DNA from: an uncultured Eubacteriales bacterium
GTDB taxonomy: Bacteria; Bacillota; Clostridia; Oscillospirales; Oscillospiraceae
Direction of reading: 5' to 3'
NCBI GenBank assembly: GCA_900320595.1
Contig: ONSW01000002.1
Location: forward strand, 1-64,000
Length of the DNA: 64,000 nt
Shown here: positions 11,138 to 18,473 of the stretch, one piece after another
Position numbering within the stretch: position 1 is the first letter of the stretch
Layout: each line of letters starts with the position of its first letter
The notes under the pieces: generated by a model
Told to the model about the DNA's origin: nothing
The model's database searches: none
What the model saw: the letters and a program-made list of their open reading frames with translations, nothing else
Program-made: the position numbers and the translations under genes

Positions 11138-13190
11138 TTTTCTGCCTTCCCTTTCTCCATTTGATACGGGGCTTTTGTCTTGTTTCTTCATAATTCAGGA
11201 TACGCAATGCATTTATCGCTTCGAACAAAACAGCGGCACATTGAAGCAGCGCGGCAAACAAAAGGCCAAAAACGCCCGCCGCACCAAAGATCGCAATCAG
11301 CAGCTTCACCGCACCGCATACGACCGTGTTAAGGAATGCGGCACCGGCGGAACGCTCGGCGATCTGATATGCTTTTGGCAGCTGGTGGATGTCCTCGCCG
11401 AGTATGGCGACATCTGAAACCTCGACAGCCTCAGGCTTGTCGAAACAGCCCATTGCGATCCCGACCGTTGCGCATTTGAGCACCTCGGTATCACAGATCC
11501 CATCACCGACGAAGGCAAGCGTCGTATTGACGTTTCTGTTCGACATCAAATATTCAACGGCTTTGCACTTTTCTTCGGGGGACAGTTCGGCTTTTACGAG
11601 ATCAAAATTCAGGACAGAAGCGATCTTTCTCGCGGAGGAATGAACATCACCGGTCAAAAGGACGCTTGTCTTGGCTCCGCTCATCCGCAGTTCCTCGATC
11701 GCATCGAAAGCTCCGTCTCGCAGAGCGTCATCAACAATGATATGACCGATATACCGCCCGTCGATCGCAACATGGATCGCAGATCCCGGAACCGACGGCA
11801 TGTCATATTCCACGCCATGCTCTTCCATCATGGCCGCGTTTCCGACATAGACGTTTCGCCCGTCGATAAACGCACAAATACCGCGTCCCGGGGTCTCTTC
11901 CACATCGAGCACCTTGACGTCGGAGGCATAAGCGCCGCTCGCGGCGACGATCGCGCGAGCGATCGGGTGGATCGAGCTCAGCTCCGCAGCGCCGGCCAGG
12001 AAAAGCAGCTGGCTTTCGCTGACGCCTTTCGGGAAGACGTCCTTGACCCGATACTTTCCTTCCGTAACAGTTCCTGTTTTATCAAAGACAAGCGTTTCGG
12101 CGCGGGAAAGCGCCTCGAGAACATCATGTCCTTTAAAGACGATCCCTCTTGCAGAGCCGTAGACCGCAGCGCAATCATATACGAGCTTTACACTTTGGAC
12201 AACGGAATAGAGCTGGGAAACCGTCAGGATGACAGCGGCACGTGCAAGCCAGGTACGCCAATCCCCCGTTGAGATCGACGGCACGATTGCAAGCAGGAAA
12301 GCCGCAATGACAAGCGCAGGTGTTGCATAGGAGATCACCTTTTGGATCAGCCGCTCCTGGGAAGACTTGTGCATCCAGGAATTTTCCGCAGCGCGAAGAA
12401 CCGTACTGCACACGGAATCCTTCTGCTCTGCTTCCACGCGAACACGGATCGGCGCGGTTGCGTTGACGCAGCCGGAAATCGCCCTGCTGCCGGCGGCGAC
12501 CGGAAAACTGAGACTACCGCCCACAAGCGCAGACGCATCCAGGACCGATGTTCCGTCGATCACAGTGCCGTCTGTCGGTACAACATCCCCTGCATATAGT
12601 TCGATGACCTGATCTCTCTTAAGTCCATCGGCTTTTACAACGGAAACGCCGTTGTCTTTGACAAGGTTCGCCTTATCCGAGCGAAGAGAATACAGCGCGG
12701 CGACTTTTTCCGCCTGCATCATCTCGACATAGGCGAGCGCCATATCGCTCAGCTTCAGGAAAATCATAACCGCCGCTCCGCCGCCGTACGATCCGGCGCA
12801 AAATGCCATCAGACTTGCAACGGAAACGATAAGTTCTCTGCCGAGAACGATTCCCATGAACGCCTCCTGAAAGGCCTCGAACAAATAGGAATAGCCGGCC
12901 AGAAGGAACGGGACCAGAAAACTCAGCAGACGCACAAGTCCGCTTGTCGGCAGAAAATAAACCACGACAAGCAATACGAGCGCGAGTAGTGCCAAGACAA
13001 GCTCGGACAGACTGAATTTGCGGTCGAGCGTCTTGTTGAGCATGGCTGTCTGGAACGCGTCTTCTGTCTTGGAGGCGTGCGATTTCGCTTTCTTTTTCTG
13101 CTTTTTTTCGGGGATCCGGATCTCTTTGGCAGAAAAATCAATGACGGGTTTTCTTTTTGTTTTCTCCGGCTGGGCAAGATGTTTGGGCAT
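11109..13190 (-). CDS. P-type ATPase homologue (P1B-like) lacking CPC and TGE motifs
   Basis: A 693-aa integral membrane protein built like a P1B metal-transporting ATPase. Phosphorylation motif DKTGT (Asp at about 370), nucleotide-domain HP (408-409), LLTGD (511-515) and a GDG loop (562-564) are kept. Three catalytic or transport signatures are lost: the actuator TGES reads VGGS (223-226), so the dephosphorylating Glu is gone; the metal-site CPC position reads QLY (about 326-328); GDGIND reads GDGICD. There is no N-terminal metal-binding domain; instead the first 45 residues are strongly basic. About six hydrophobic segments are visible, fewer than the usual eight. The start at 13190 has AGGAG nine bases upstream. 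It probably binds ATP and may be phosphorylated, but classical metal transport is doubtful. Confidence 0.85.
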   Translation of the reverse strand: MPKHLAQPEKTKRKPVIDFSAKEIRIPEKKQKKKAKSHASKTEDAFQTAMLNKTLDRKFSLSELVLALLALVLLVVVYFLPTSGLVRLLSFLVPFLLAGYSYLFEAFQEAFMGIVLGRELIVSVASLMAFCAGSYGGGAAVMIFLKLSDMALAYVEMMQAEKVAALYSLRSDKANLVKDNGVSVVKADGLKRDQVIELYAGDVVPTDGTVIDGTSVLDASALVGGSLSFPVAAGSRAISGCVNATAPIRVRVEAEQKDSVCSTVLRAAENSWMHKSSQERLIQKVISYATPALVIAAFLLAIVPSISTGDWRTWLARAAVILTVSQLYSVVQSVKLVYDCAAVYGSARGIVFKGHDVLEALSRAETLVFDKTGTVTEGKYRVKDVFPKGVSESQLLFLAGAAELSSIHPIARAIVAASGAYASDVKVLDVEETPGRGICAFIDGRNVYVGNAAMMEEHGVEYDMPSVPGSAIHVAIDGRYIGHIIVDDALRDGAFDAIEELRMSGAKTSVLLTGDVHSSARKIASVLNFDLVKAELSPEEKCKAVEYLMSNRNVNTTLAFVGDGICDTEVLKCATVGIAMGCFDKPEAVEVSDVAILGEDIHQLPKAYQIAERSAGAAFLNTVVCGAVKLLIAIFGAAGVFGLLFAALLQCAAVLFEAINALRILNYEETRQKPRIKWRKGRQKNERSDESFI

Positions 13191-13265
13191 CTGTTTACTC
13201 TCCTGTATATGTTCCCGGCTCCGCAAGAGGAGCCTCAAAAAAACATATTATCCTTTATTTATATA

Positions 13266-13305
13266 AAGATACGCTATGCGACAAAACTTGTCAAGTTGTC
13301 AAGTT
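13266..13305 (-). promoter_or_regulatory. promoter with overlapping 21-bp palindromic operator
   Basis: On the minus strand TTGACA (13289-13294) and TATCTT (13266-13271) are 17 bp apart, upstream of the P-type ATPase gene. The region 13285-13305 is an inverted repeat with arms AACTTG and CAAGTT; it differs from its own reverse complement only at the centre and one symmetric pair. It covers the -35 box, the position expected for a repressor site. The TetR-type regulator at the end of the same operon is the obvious candidate, by inference. Confidence 0.6.
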
Positions 13306-13310
13306 CAGTG

Positions 13311-13351
13311 TCTAAAAAATAAAATTGCAGGGCAGCAATGCTGTCCTGCAA
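13311..13351 (-). terminator. rho-independent terminator of the SASP gene
   Basis: A 12-bp stem with one non-Watson-Crick position (TTGCAGGACAGC and GCTGCCCTGCAA) and a 3-base loop, followed on the minus strand by TTTTATTTTTT. It lies 22 bp after the spore protein stop codon. Confidence 0.85.
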
Positions 13352-13373
13352 TCAATCCCGCTTTACGTCCGGA

Positions 13374-13574
13374 TTACTTCATGCCGTTTTCGTAGGCTTC
13401 GATCATCTTCTTGACCATCTGCCCGCCGACAGAGCCGGCCTGGCGGCTGGTAAGATCGCCGTTATAGCCGTTCTTCAGATTGACGCCGACTTCGGAGGCG
13501 GCCTCCATCTTGAACTTGTCCATCGCCTCGCGCGCATTGGGGTTCACGAGCTGGTTACTGGAAGTGTAAGACAT
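13374..13574 (-). CDS. alpha/beta-type small acid-soluble spore protein
   Basis: A 66-aa SASP, which coats and protects DNA in the dormant spore and is degraded at germination. The germination-protease region (KFKMEAASEVG at about residues 20-30), the AGSVGGQMVKKMIEAYE block and the N-terminal NPNAREAMDKFK are characteristic. Of two in-frame ATGs, the one at 13574 has AAAGGAG nine bases upstream, whereas the one at 13583 directly abuts that site; I chose the first. It stands alone between a terminator and the untranslated transcript unit upstream. Expression in the forespore is expected from the family; I could not read a convincing sigma-G promoter. Confidence 0.95.
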   Translation of the reverse strand: MSYTSSNQLVNPNAREAMDKFKMEAASEVGVNLKNGYNGDLTSRQAGSVGGQMVKKMIEAYENGMK

Positions 13575-13741
13575 TCTTTGCATCTCCTTTTCATCAGATT
13601 GGTCCGGATCCGAAAAGCCGGCAGCCCTGCTGTCTGTTTTTCACATCCTTACCGTGCTTATCTTTTGCGAAGTGATGAGAGATATGCAAATTCCCGGTAT
13701 GAAAAAAATGGAATACGCGGCGGCGCACAATCCGAGAAAGG

Positions 13742-14053
13742 CAAAAAAATAACAGCCCTGAAGGCTGTGCAATAATAAGCATATAACGAAATAACCCCTG
13801 ACTGATCCACTCGGTTCCACAGTCAGGGGTTATTTCTGGGTGTTCTTGATATCTAACATCCTGGTTACCTCTCTTTCTTCAGATTCGGGCATCAACAGGT
13901 TTTGAAATCCATTCAACGGTCACATCACACATTCATCTGATAACTCGTATAGTGAGTAAACTATATGTGCCGGAACATTTCCCGCCTGAGATAACCCCTT
14001 CGATCCGTACGTCTTATTCGGAACGGTTTATGTTATAGGGTGTTTCCCTTTCT
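13742..14053 (-). ncRNA. candidate structured non-coding RNA of about 310 nt, family unknown
   Basis: This gene-free stretch behaves like its own transcription unit on the minus strand: a promoter just upstream (14060-14088), no open reading frame longer than a few codons, and a rho-independent terminator at 13743-13768 (ACAGCC stem, then TATTTTTTT). Complementary segments include a 17-bp hairpin (13788-13836), a 5-bp hairpin (13949-13964), GGG/CCC around a GAAACA-like loop at its 5' end (14038-14048), CCGU/ACGG (14005-14026) and AUAAC/GUUAU (13991-14036). GGGGUUAU occurs twice while its partner AUAACCCC occurs once, so two pairings compete. It does not match tmRNA, RNase P RNA or SRP RNA signatures known to me. 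A short coding possibility (nine codons from 13852) is weak. Confidence 0.55.
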
Positions 14054-14059
14054 GGCTAT

Positions 14060-14088
14060 ATATTACCAAATGCTAACAGCAAAAACAA
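14060..14088 (-). promoter_or_regulatory. promoter of the candidate structured RNA
   Basis: On the minus strand TTGTTT (14083-14088) and TAATAT (14060-14065) are spaced by 17 bp, with transcription expected to begin near 14053. No coding start follows within 300 bp, which supports an untranslated product. Confidence 0.55.
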
Positions 14089-14243
14089 TTGACAAAGAAG
14101 CCAAAGATTCTTTCGTCAAATTGTTCAAAACGGAAATATTGCTTTTATTATTTGTTGCATATATTGACGAAAGCAAGAAAGTCATATTATAATAATTTTG
14201 TTGTGTGCCGCACCGGGATTGTCCGAGGCGGCACACATGCTTT

Positions 14244-15527
14244 TTATTCTCTGTATTCGAACATCAGATCGTACATACTGACGGTATCGCCATCCTTGAC
14301 GCCCATCTCTTCCATACGCTGAAAAACGCCGTTTTCGCGCAGGATCCGGTCGAAAAACATCCGGCTTTCATAATCCGAAAAATTGACCGTTGCAACAAGT
14401 CGCTGCAGCCACGGACCTTCGACCAGCCACATGTCATCGAACTTTTCGATCGTCAGCTCACCTGAGGTGTCGACCTTCGGCTCGGGCGGAATATAATCCG
14501 CCTCGAAGCTTGCGATCGGCGGGAGCTCTCGGAGGCGTCTGGCGCATTCGCCGACAAGCTCTCTTGTGCCGTGGTGTACAGCGGCGCTGATCTCGAAGAA
14601 GGAAAAGCCCTTCTCCTCGACATGTCTGCGCAGCCGCTCAAGGTTGTCCGATCCTTCTTCAAGCAGATCGCACTTGTTGGCAACGACAATCTGCGGGCGG
14701 GAGGCAAGCTCCTCGCTGTATTCCTTCAGTTCAGCATTGATGGCATCAAAATCCTCTACCGGATCGCGCCCCTCGCTCCCGGAAACATCGACGAGGTGCA
14801 CGAGGAGACGGCAGCGGTCGATATGACGCAGGAAATCGTGACCGAGACCTGCGCCGTCGGAAGCGCCTTCTATAATACCGGGAATATCCGCCATGACAAA
14901 CGAAACGCCTTCGTCGACATATACGACGCCCAGGTTTGGGAAAAGCGTTGTGAAATGATAATTGGCGATCTTGGGATGTGCCTTGCTGACGACGGAAAGC
15001 AGCGTGGACTTGCCGACATTGGGGAACCCGACCAGCCCGACGTCGGCCAGGAGCTTCAGCTCAAGCGTGATGTCATGGCTCTCGCCGGGGAGTCCGGGCT
15101 TGGCAAAACGCGGGACCTGGCGCGTAGGTGTAGCAAAATGGGTATTCCCCCATCCGCCGCGGCCGCCCTTTGCCGCGATCCAATCCTCTCCTGTCGACAT
15201 GTCGTGCATGATGGTGCCGGTTTCCGTATCGCGGATCACGGTACCGCGCGGGACCTTGATGATCATTGCTTCGCCGTCTCGGCCGTTGCAGCGCTTTCCC
15301 TGCCCGGGCATACCGTTTCCCGCCACATACTTGCGCTTATAACGGAAATCCATCAGCGTGGACATGTTTTCATCGACAGAAAAGATCACGTTTCCGCCGC
15401 GGCCGCCGTCGCCGCCGTCGGGTCCGCCCGCCGCCACATATTTTTCGCGGTGAAACGCCACCGCACCGTCTCCGCCGTTTCCGGCGCGCACGGTTATCCT
15501 TGCCTTATCTACAAAAGAGGCTGCCAT
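14244..15527 (-). CDS. obg: GTPase Obg/CgtA
   Basis: A 427-aa ribosome-associated GTPase for 50S assembly and stress control. Order of domains: glycine-rich Obg fold (residues 1-158, with the repeated GGDGG pattern), G domain with GFPNVGKST, switch DIPGIIEGA, NKCDL, and a C-terminal OCT domain to about 425. Length and architecture are those of Firmicutes Obg. It lies downstream of rplU-rpmA as in most bacteria, but a terminator hairpin sits between rpmA and obg, so obg may depend on readthrough or its own promoter. Confidence 0.96.
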   Translation of the reverse strand: MAASFVDKARITVRAGNGGDGAVAFHREKYVAAGGPDGGDGGRGGNVIFSVDENMSTLMDFRYKRKYVAGNGMPGQGKRCNGRDGEAMIIKVPRGTVIRDTETGTIMHDMSTGEDWIAAKGGRGGWGNTHFATPTRQVPRFAKPGLPGESHDITLELKLLADVGLVGFPNVGKSTLLSVVSKAHPKIANYHFTTLFPNLGVVYVDEGVSFVMADIPGIIEGASDGAGLGHDFLRHIDRCRLLVHLVDVSGSEGRDPVEDFDAINAELKEYSEELASRPQIVVANKCDLLEEGSDNLERLRRHVEEKGFSFFEISAAVHHGTRELVGECARRLRELPPIASFEADYIPPEPKVDTSGELTIEKFDDMWLVEGPWLQRLVATVNFSDYESRMFFDRILRENGVFQRMEEMGVKDGDTVSMYDLMFEYRE

Positions 15528-15578
15528 GTTCTCCCCTCATTTCCATCCGATACGTCGTGTGTTTGCTGAAGCAAAACA

Positions 15579-15606
15579 AAAGACCGAACAGATCTGTCCG
15601 GTCTTT
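15579..15606 (-). terminator. terminator between rpmA and obg
   Basis: Inverted repeat AAAGACCG...CGGTCTTT with an ACAG/CTGT inner stem and one G-U-type mismatch, followed on the minus strand by a T-rich run. It could attenuate transcription from the rplU promoter into obg. Confidence 0.65.
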
Positions 15607-15615
15607 GTGTTTCTC

Positions 15616-15879
15616 TTACTGTGCGATGTCTTCGTAAACAGAGACCATCTTGCGGTCCTTGCCCATGCGCTCGAACTTCACTTTGCCGTCAATCAGAGCA
15701 AACAGAGTGTCGTCCTTTCCCTTACCGACATTGTTGCCGGGGTGGATCTTGGTTCCGCGCTGTCTGACAAGGATGTTGCCGGCCAGGACAAACTGTCCGT
15801 CGGCTCTCTTGGTTCCAAGGCGCTTAGACTCACTGTCGCGGCCGTTCTTGGTGGAACCCATACCTTTTTTGTGTGCCAT
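15616..15879 (-). CDS. rpmA: 50S ribosomal protein L27
   Basis: An 87-aa L27. The N-terminus is [18 protein letters not shown], i.e. it begins with the mature form. Many Firmicutes L27 proteins carry a short N-terminal extension removed by the Prp protease, whose gene usually lies between rplU and rpmA. Here the extension is absent, and only about 40 bp separate the two genes, leaving no room for prp. AAGGAGGAG precedes the ATG. It is cotranscribed with rplU from the promoter at 16319-16347. Confidence 0.97.
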   Translation of the reverse strand: MAHKKGMGSTKNGRDSESKRLGTKRADGQFVLAGNILVRQRGTKIHPGNNVGKGKDDTLFALIDGKVKFERMGKDRKMVSVYEDIAQ

Positions 15880-15918
15880 TTAGGTTTCTCCTCCTTTTGT
15901 CAAAATAGCTGCGGATGT

Positions 15919-16233
15919 TCAGGCGTTGATCGCTTCAATCTGAACCTTGGTGTAGGGCTGTCTGTGGCCCTGCGTTCTGCGATAACCCTTTTTGGGCTTC
16001 ATCTTGTAAACGCGGATCTTGGCGGCCTTGCCGTTCTTCACGACGTTCGCGCTGACGGACGCGCCTTCGATCACGGGCTTGCCGAAAACAACGTTCTCAC
16101 CGTCGATCACAGCCAGGACCTGGTCAAACTTGACACTGTCGCCCGCTGCCGCGTCGAGCTTTTCGATGAAAACGACGTCACCCTCGGCGACACGGTACTG
16201 CTTACCGCCGGTCACGATGATAGCATGCTTCAC
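15919..16233 (-). CDS. rplU: 50S ribosomal protein L21
   Basis: A 104-aa L21 with the conserved N-terminus [14 protein letters not shown] and the C-terminal [12 protein letters not shown] block that contacts 23S rRNA. The start is GTG at 16233, preceded by GGGAGGA; an in-frame ATG 20 codons upstream lies in the untranslated leader and gives a non-conserved extension. It is the first gene of rplU-rpmA, with an 80-nt leader after a strong promoter. Confidence 0.96.
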   Translation of the reverse strand: MKHAIIVTGGKQYRVAEGDVVFIEKLDAAAGDSVKFDQVLAVIDGENVVFGKPVIEGASVSANVVKNGKAAKIRVYKMKPKKGYRRTQGHRQPYTKVQIEAINA

Positions 16234-16312
16234 GAATTGTTCCTCCCATCTTACAGGACTCGCTTTTGAGGCGCGGATCGCTCCGACTTTCAAGCAGCCT
16301 CTTCAATGCGGC
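16234..16312 (-). promoter_or_regulatory. possible ribosomal-protein leader of rplU
   Basis: The untranslated region between the rplU promoter and its GTG start can fold: GAGGC near its 5' end pairs with GCCTC downstream, enclosing smaller complementary segments. Firmicutes rplU mRNAs often have an L21-binding autoregulatory leader. Position and size fit, but I cannot match a consensus by eye. Confidence 0.35.
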
Positions 16313-16318
16313 TTTGGT

Positions 16319-16347
16319 ATAATACCACGGGGAACTGCCGATGTCAA
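16319..16347 (-). promoter_or_regulatory. sigma-A promoter of rplU-rpmA
   Basis: On the minus strand the consensus TTGACA (16342-16347) is followed after exactly 17 bp by TATTAT (16319-16324). This near-consensus arrangement fits a highly expressed ribosomal protein operon. Confidence 0.85.
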
Positions 16348-16377
16348 CTACTTTTCCCGCAATTCTGCGGTTTTTTA

Positions 16378-17721
16378 TCAGCCGACCGCCTGGATCGTAT
16401 CATCAACAAGCGCCACATGGCCTGTTTCTCCGTCCTCGCTCAGGAACAGGCGGTGCTGAACATAATCGGCGTCTGTGTATGCGATCATCAAGTCCGGCAT
16501 ACCGTCCGGGATCGCCGTACGGATCTGAAGGGCGCAATCGGTCATAAAGCTTGCATACCAGTAGCGTTCTGCCTCATAAAACCGCTCGTCCCCCTCAGCC
16601 TCAGCCTTAGGCTCATCCACATAGTAGAAATTGCTGATCGTAACATCATAGGCTGTACCGTCAACTTTCAGATACAGTTCGTCGCCTTCCGAAAGAGCCA
16701 GCCGATCAATGCTCCAAATCGTTCCGTCTTCCACTTCGTCAAGAGGCAGGACTGTCAGCTCAGTTTTTCCTTCCCGCGCGGCAGGCAGATACTGCTGATC
16801 GATCAAGCCGACAAGCGAGGCATACGAGATCGTAAACATCGGGAAAGCACTTTCCTCCGGCATCAATTCGCCGAATTCGGGGAAGAACACCATCCCCTCG
16901 CCGGAGAAATACCAGTTGCCCTCTCTGACGAGCGCTCTGAGCGCGCTGTCGGCATCGACGTCGTTCTTCGATATTTCGGCGTACAGGTCAGCGTTTTCAC
17001 GGGCGACGGAAATGATCCTGTCCCCGAGAGCGGTTTTCAGTGTTTCCGCATCGGATGAGAGCATGTCAAGCGTCAGCTTTTCGCCGGTCTGCGTACTGTA
17101 ATTTGCGCCACAGTATGACTGACTGCCGCCCTTTCCGCCTGTATAGACGCTTGTCCAATAGCGGAAACTGACGACGCTGCCGTCGGCGCGCAGGCTCTTT
17201 ACCGTACGGGCGGACGTAAAGGTCGTGTTCAATTCGGCCCCCGTGTAGTGAACATAGGAATAATTGTCCAGCGCTTCCTGCAGCAGGTTGTTTTTCCCAC
17301 TGTCGCTGCCGCTGCCGGTAATATAGGCCTCATCGAACAGAACGAGCTGTTCGTTGATCGCCTTCGCAGCCTCGGGTCGCTCGTCAATGCGTACCGTGGG
17401 CGTGACATACGAAAAGATCAGAATCGGAGAACCGTCGGGCGCATCCAGATCTTCGCTCGTCTTCTTGGTGTAAATGATCACACGGTCACCGATTTCGGCT
17501 CCCGTTGCGTCACCTTCCGCCACGGCGATCTCGGGAACGGGCGTTTCTCTGCTCTCCTCCGGCGCAGCTTCCTCTTCGGCAGGAGCAGGAGCCTCGGTCG
17601 CCTTGACCTCCGGAGTCGGAAGCGGCGGCAGCTCGGTGTTCCGGATCGCATCCAGCTCGGCACATGCGCTCAAGGAAAACAGCAACGAAACACACAGAAT
17701 CAAACTTACGATTTTTTTCAT
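16378..17721 (-). CDS. lipoprotein with DUF4163/DUF3298 (RsiV-like) domains
   Basis: A 447-aa predicted lipoprotein. The signal peptide runs MKKIVSLILCVSLLFSLSAC, a canonical LSAC lipobox with the lipidated Cys at 20. A Pro/Glu/Ala-rich linker of about 55 residues follows, then an extracytoplasmic region resembling DUF4163 and DUF3298, with the NWYFSGEGMVFFPEFGEL segment typical of the latter. Such domains occur in the anti-sigma factor RsiV and in the deacetylase PdaC; here there is no anti-sigma or deacetylase part, so the function is unknown. The C-terminal 100 residues form an extra domain I do not recognise. GAGGG precedes the ATG at 17721. It is probably cotranscribed with the CYTH gene. 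Confidence 0.8.
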   Translation of the reverse strand: MKKIVSLILCVSLLFSLSACAELDAIRNTELPPLPTPEVKATEAPAPAEEEAAPEESRETPVPEIAVAEGDATGAEIGDRVIIYTKKTSEDLDAPDGSPILIFSYVTPTVRIDERPEAAKAINEQLVLFDEAYITGSGSDSGKNNLLQEALDNYSYVHYTGAELNTTFTSARTVKSLRADGSVVSFRYWTSVYTGGKGGSQSYCGANYSTQTGEKLTLDMLSSDAETLKTALGDRIISVARENADLYAEISKNDVDADSALRALVREGNWYFSGEGMVFFPEFGELMPEESAFPMFTISYASLVGLIDQQYLPAAREGKTELTVLPLDEVEDGTIWSIDRLALSEGDELYLKVDGTAYDVTISNFYYVDEPKAEAEGDERFYEAERYWYASFMTDCALQIRTAIPDGMPDLMIAYTDADYVQHRLFLSEDGETGHVALVDDTIQAVG

Positions 17722-17744
17722 TTTATTTCCCTCATTTTCAGCGG

Positions 17745-18239
17745 TCAAAGCGTTTCATACGGTATCGAGCGCGCGATCGCTGCATTTGTATAGTTCTTTT
17801 CAGATGTTACATCGCGCACGACCGCAATATCCGGCGGCAGCAGGATCGCCTGATCTTCGCTCGAAAGTTCAAGCTCCATCAGGGCTCTGTCTTCCCAAAA
17901 CGGGAACATATCGATTTCGAAAACCTGGTTACGGTATTCGTGCAAATAGCGTGTCTTTCGAATCACGTTTCTGTCCGGATCCTTCATCAGGGAAAACGCG
18001 CGATACTCTTCAGCCGAAATCTCATTTTCTATCTCGATCCGAGTGAGATCGCTCAACCTTTTTTTCGCCGTATGCGTAAAAACCTTCTTCCCGTCTGTCT
18101 CTCGGCAGCGGATACGTTCTCGCCCGTTTTCGGCCGTGAGGATATAAATCTGTTCGATACGGGAAGAAGGAAGCGAGCTGAGCAGCGCCGCATCCGGCAT
18201 CCGGATCAGATATTTTCTTTCGATTTCCAGGTGCTCCAT
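17745..18239 (-). CDS. CYTH-domain (triphosphate tunnel) protein
   Basis: A 164-aa CYTH protein. The signature EIERKYL (ExExK) is at residues 5-11, with the alternating charged strands RIRCRE, THTAKK and EIENEIS of the beta-barrel tunnel and a late ELELSSE. Members hydrolyse inorganic triphosphate or act as adenylate cyclases or thiamine triphosphatases; small bacterial forms are mostly tripolyphosphatases. There is no CHAD domain. It lies 23 bp before the lipoprotein gene on the same strand and has its own promoter at 18272-18300. Confidence 0.85.
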   Translation of the reverse strand: MEHLEIERKYLIRMPDAALLSSLPSSRIEQIYILTAENGRERIRCRETDGKKVFTHTAKKRLSDLTRIEIENEISAEEYRAFSLMKDPDRNVIRKTRYLHEYRNQVFEIDMFPFWEDRALMELELSSEDQAILLPPDIAVVRDVTSEKNYTNAAIARSIPYETL

Positions 18240-18271
18240 ATCCTACCGCCCATTTCCAATCTCGATTTTTC

Positions 18272-18300
18272 AGTATAGCGAAGGATTGTGACAAAATCAA
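18272..18300 (-). promoter_or_regulatory. promoter of the CYTH-lipoprotein pair
   Basis: On the minus strand TTGATT (18295-18300) and TATACT (18272-18277) are 17 bp apart, about 35 bp before the CYTH start codon. Confidence 0.65.
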
Positions 18301-18385
18301 GAATAATCCGAAATATGCGTTTATTTTAAGAATAATTAAGTCCTTTATTCCATCTAATCACGACTTGTCACCCGCGAAAAAAAGA

Positions 18386-18421
18386 TTGACTTGACGCTTA
18401 TTTCAAATATACTATTACTAT
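18386..18421 (+). promoter_or_regulatory. promoter region of the oxidoreductase-hypA operon
   Basis: Two overlapping -35 candidates (TTGACT 18386-18391, TTGACG 18391-18396) precede TACTAT at 18410-18415 and 18416-18421, giving spacings of 18 or 19 bp. The leader to the ATG at 18474 is about 45-50 nt and carries GAGGAGAG before the start. Confidence 0.55.
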
Positions 18422-18473
18422 AGAGTCCAAACGTAGGCAAAACGACAACAAATTGTGAGGAGAGAATGCAATC

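Noticed and set aside
13852..13881. Nine-codon leader peptide inside the structured RNA
   Set aside because: AGG lies near the ATG, but the frame is very short, has no run of regulatory codons and is not followed by an attenuated gene.
13742..14053. Known housekeeping RNAs (tmRNA, RNase P RNA, SRP RNA, 6S RNA) as identity of the untranslated unit
   Set aside because: None of their core signatures (tRNA-like CCA end with tag frame, GAGGAAAGUC, SRP tetraloop region, large central bubble) can be read in it.
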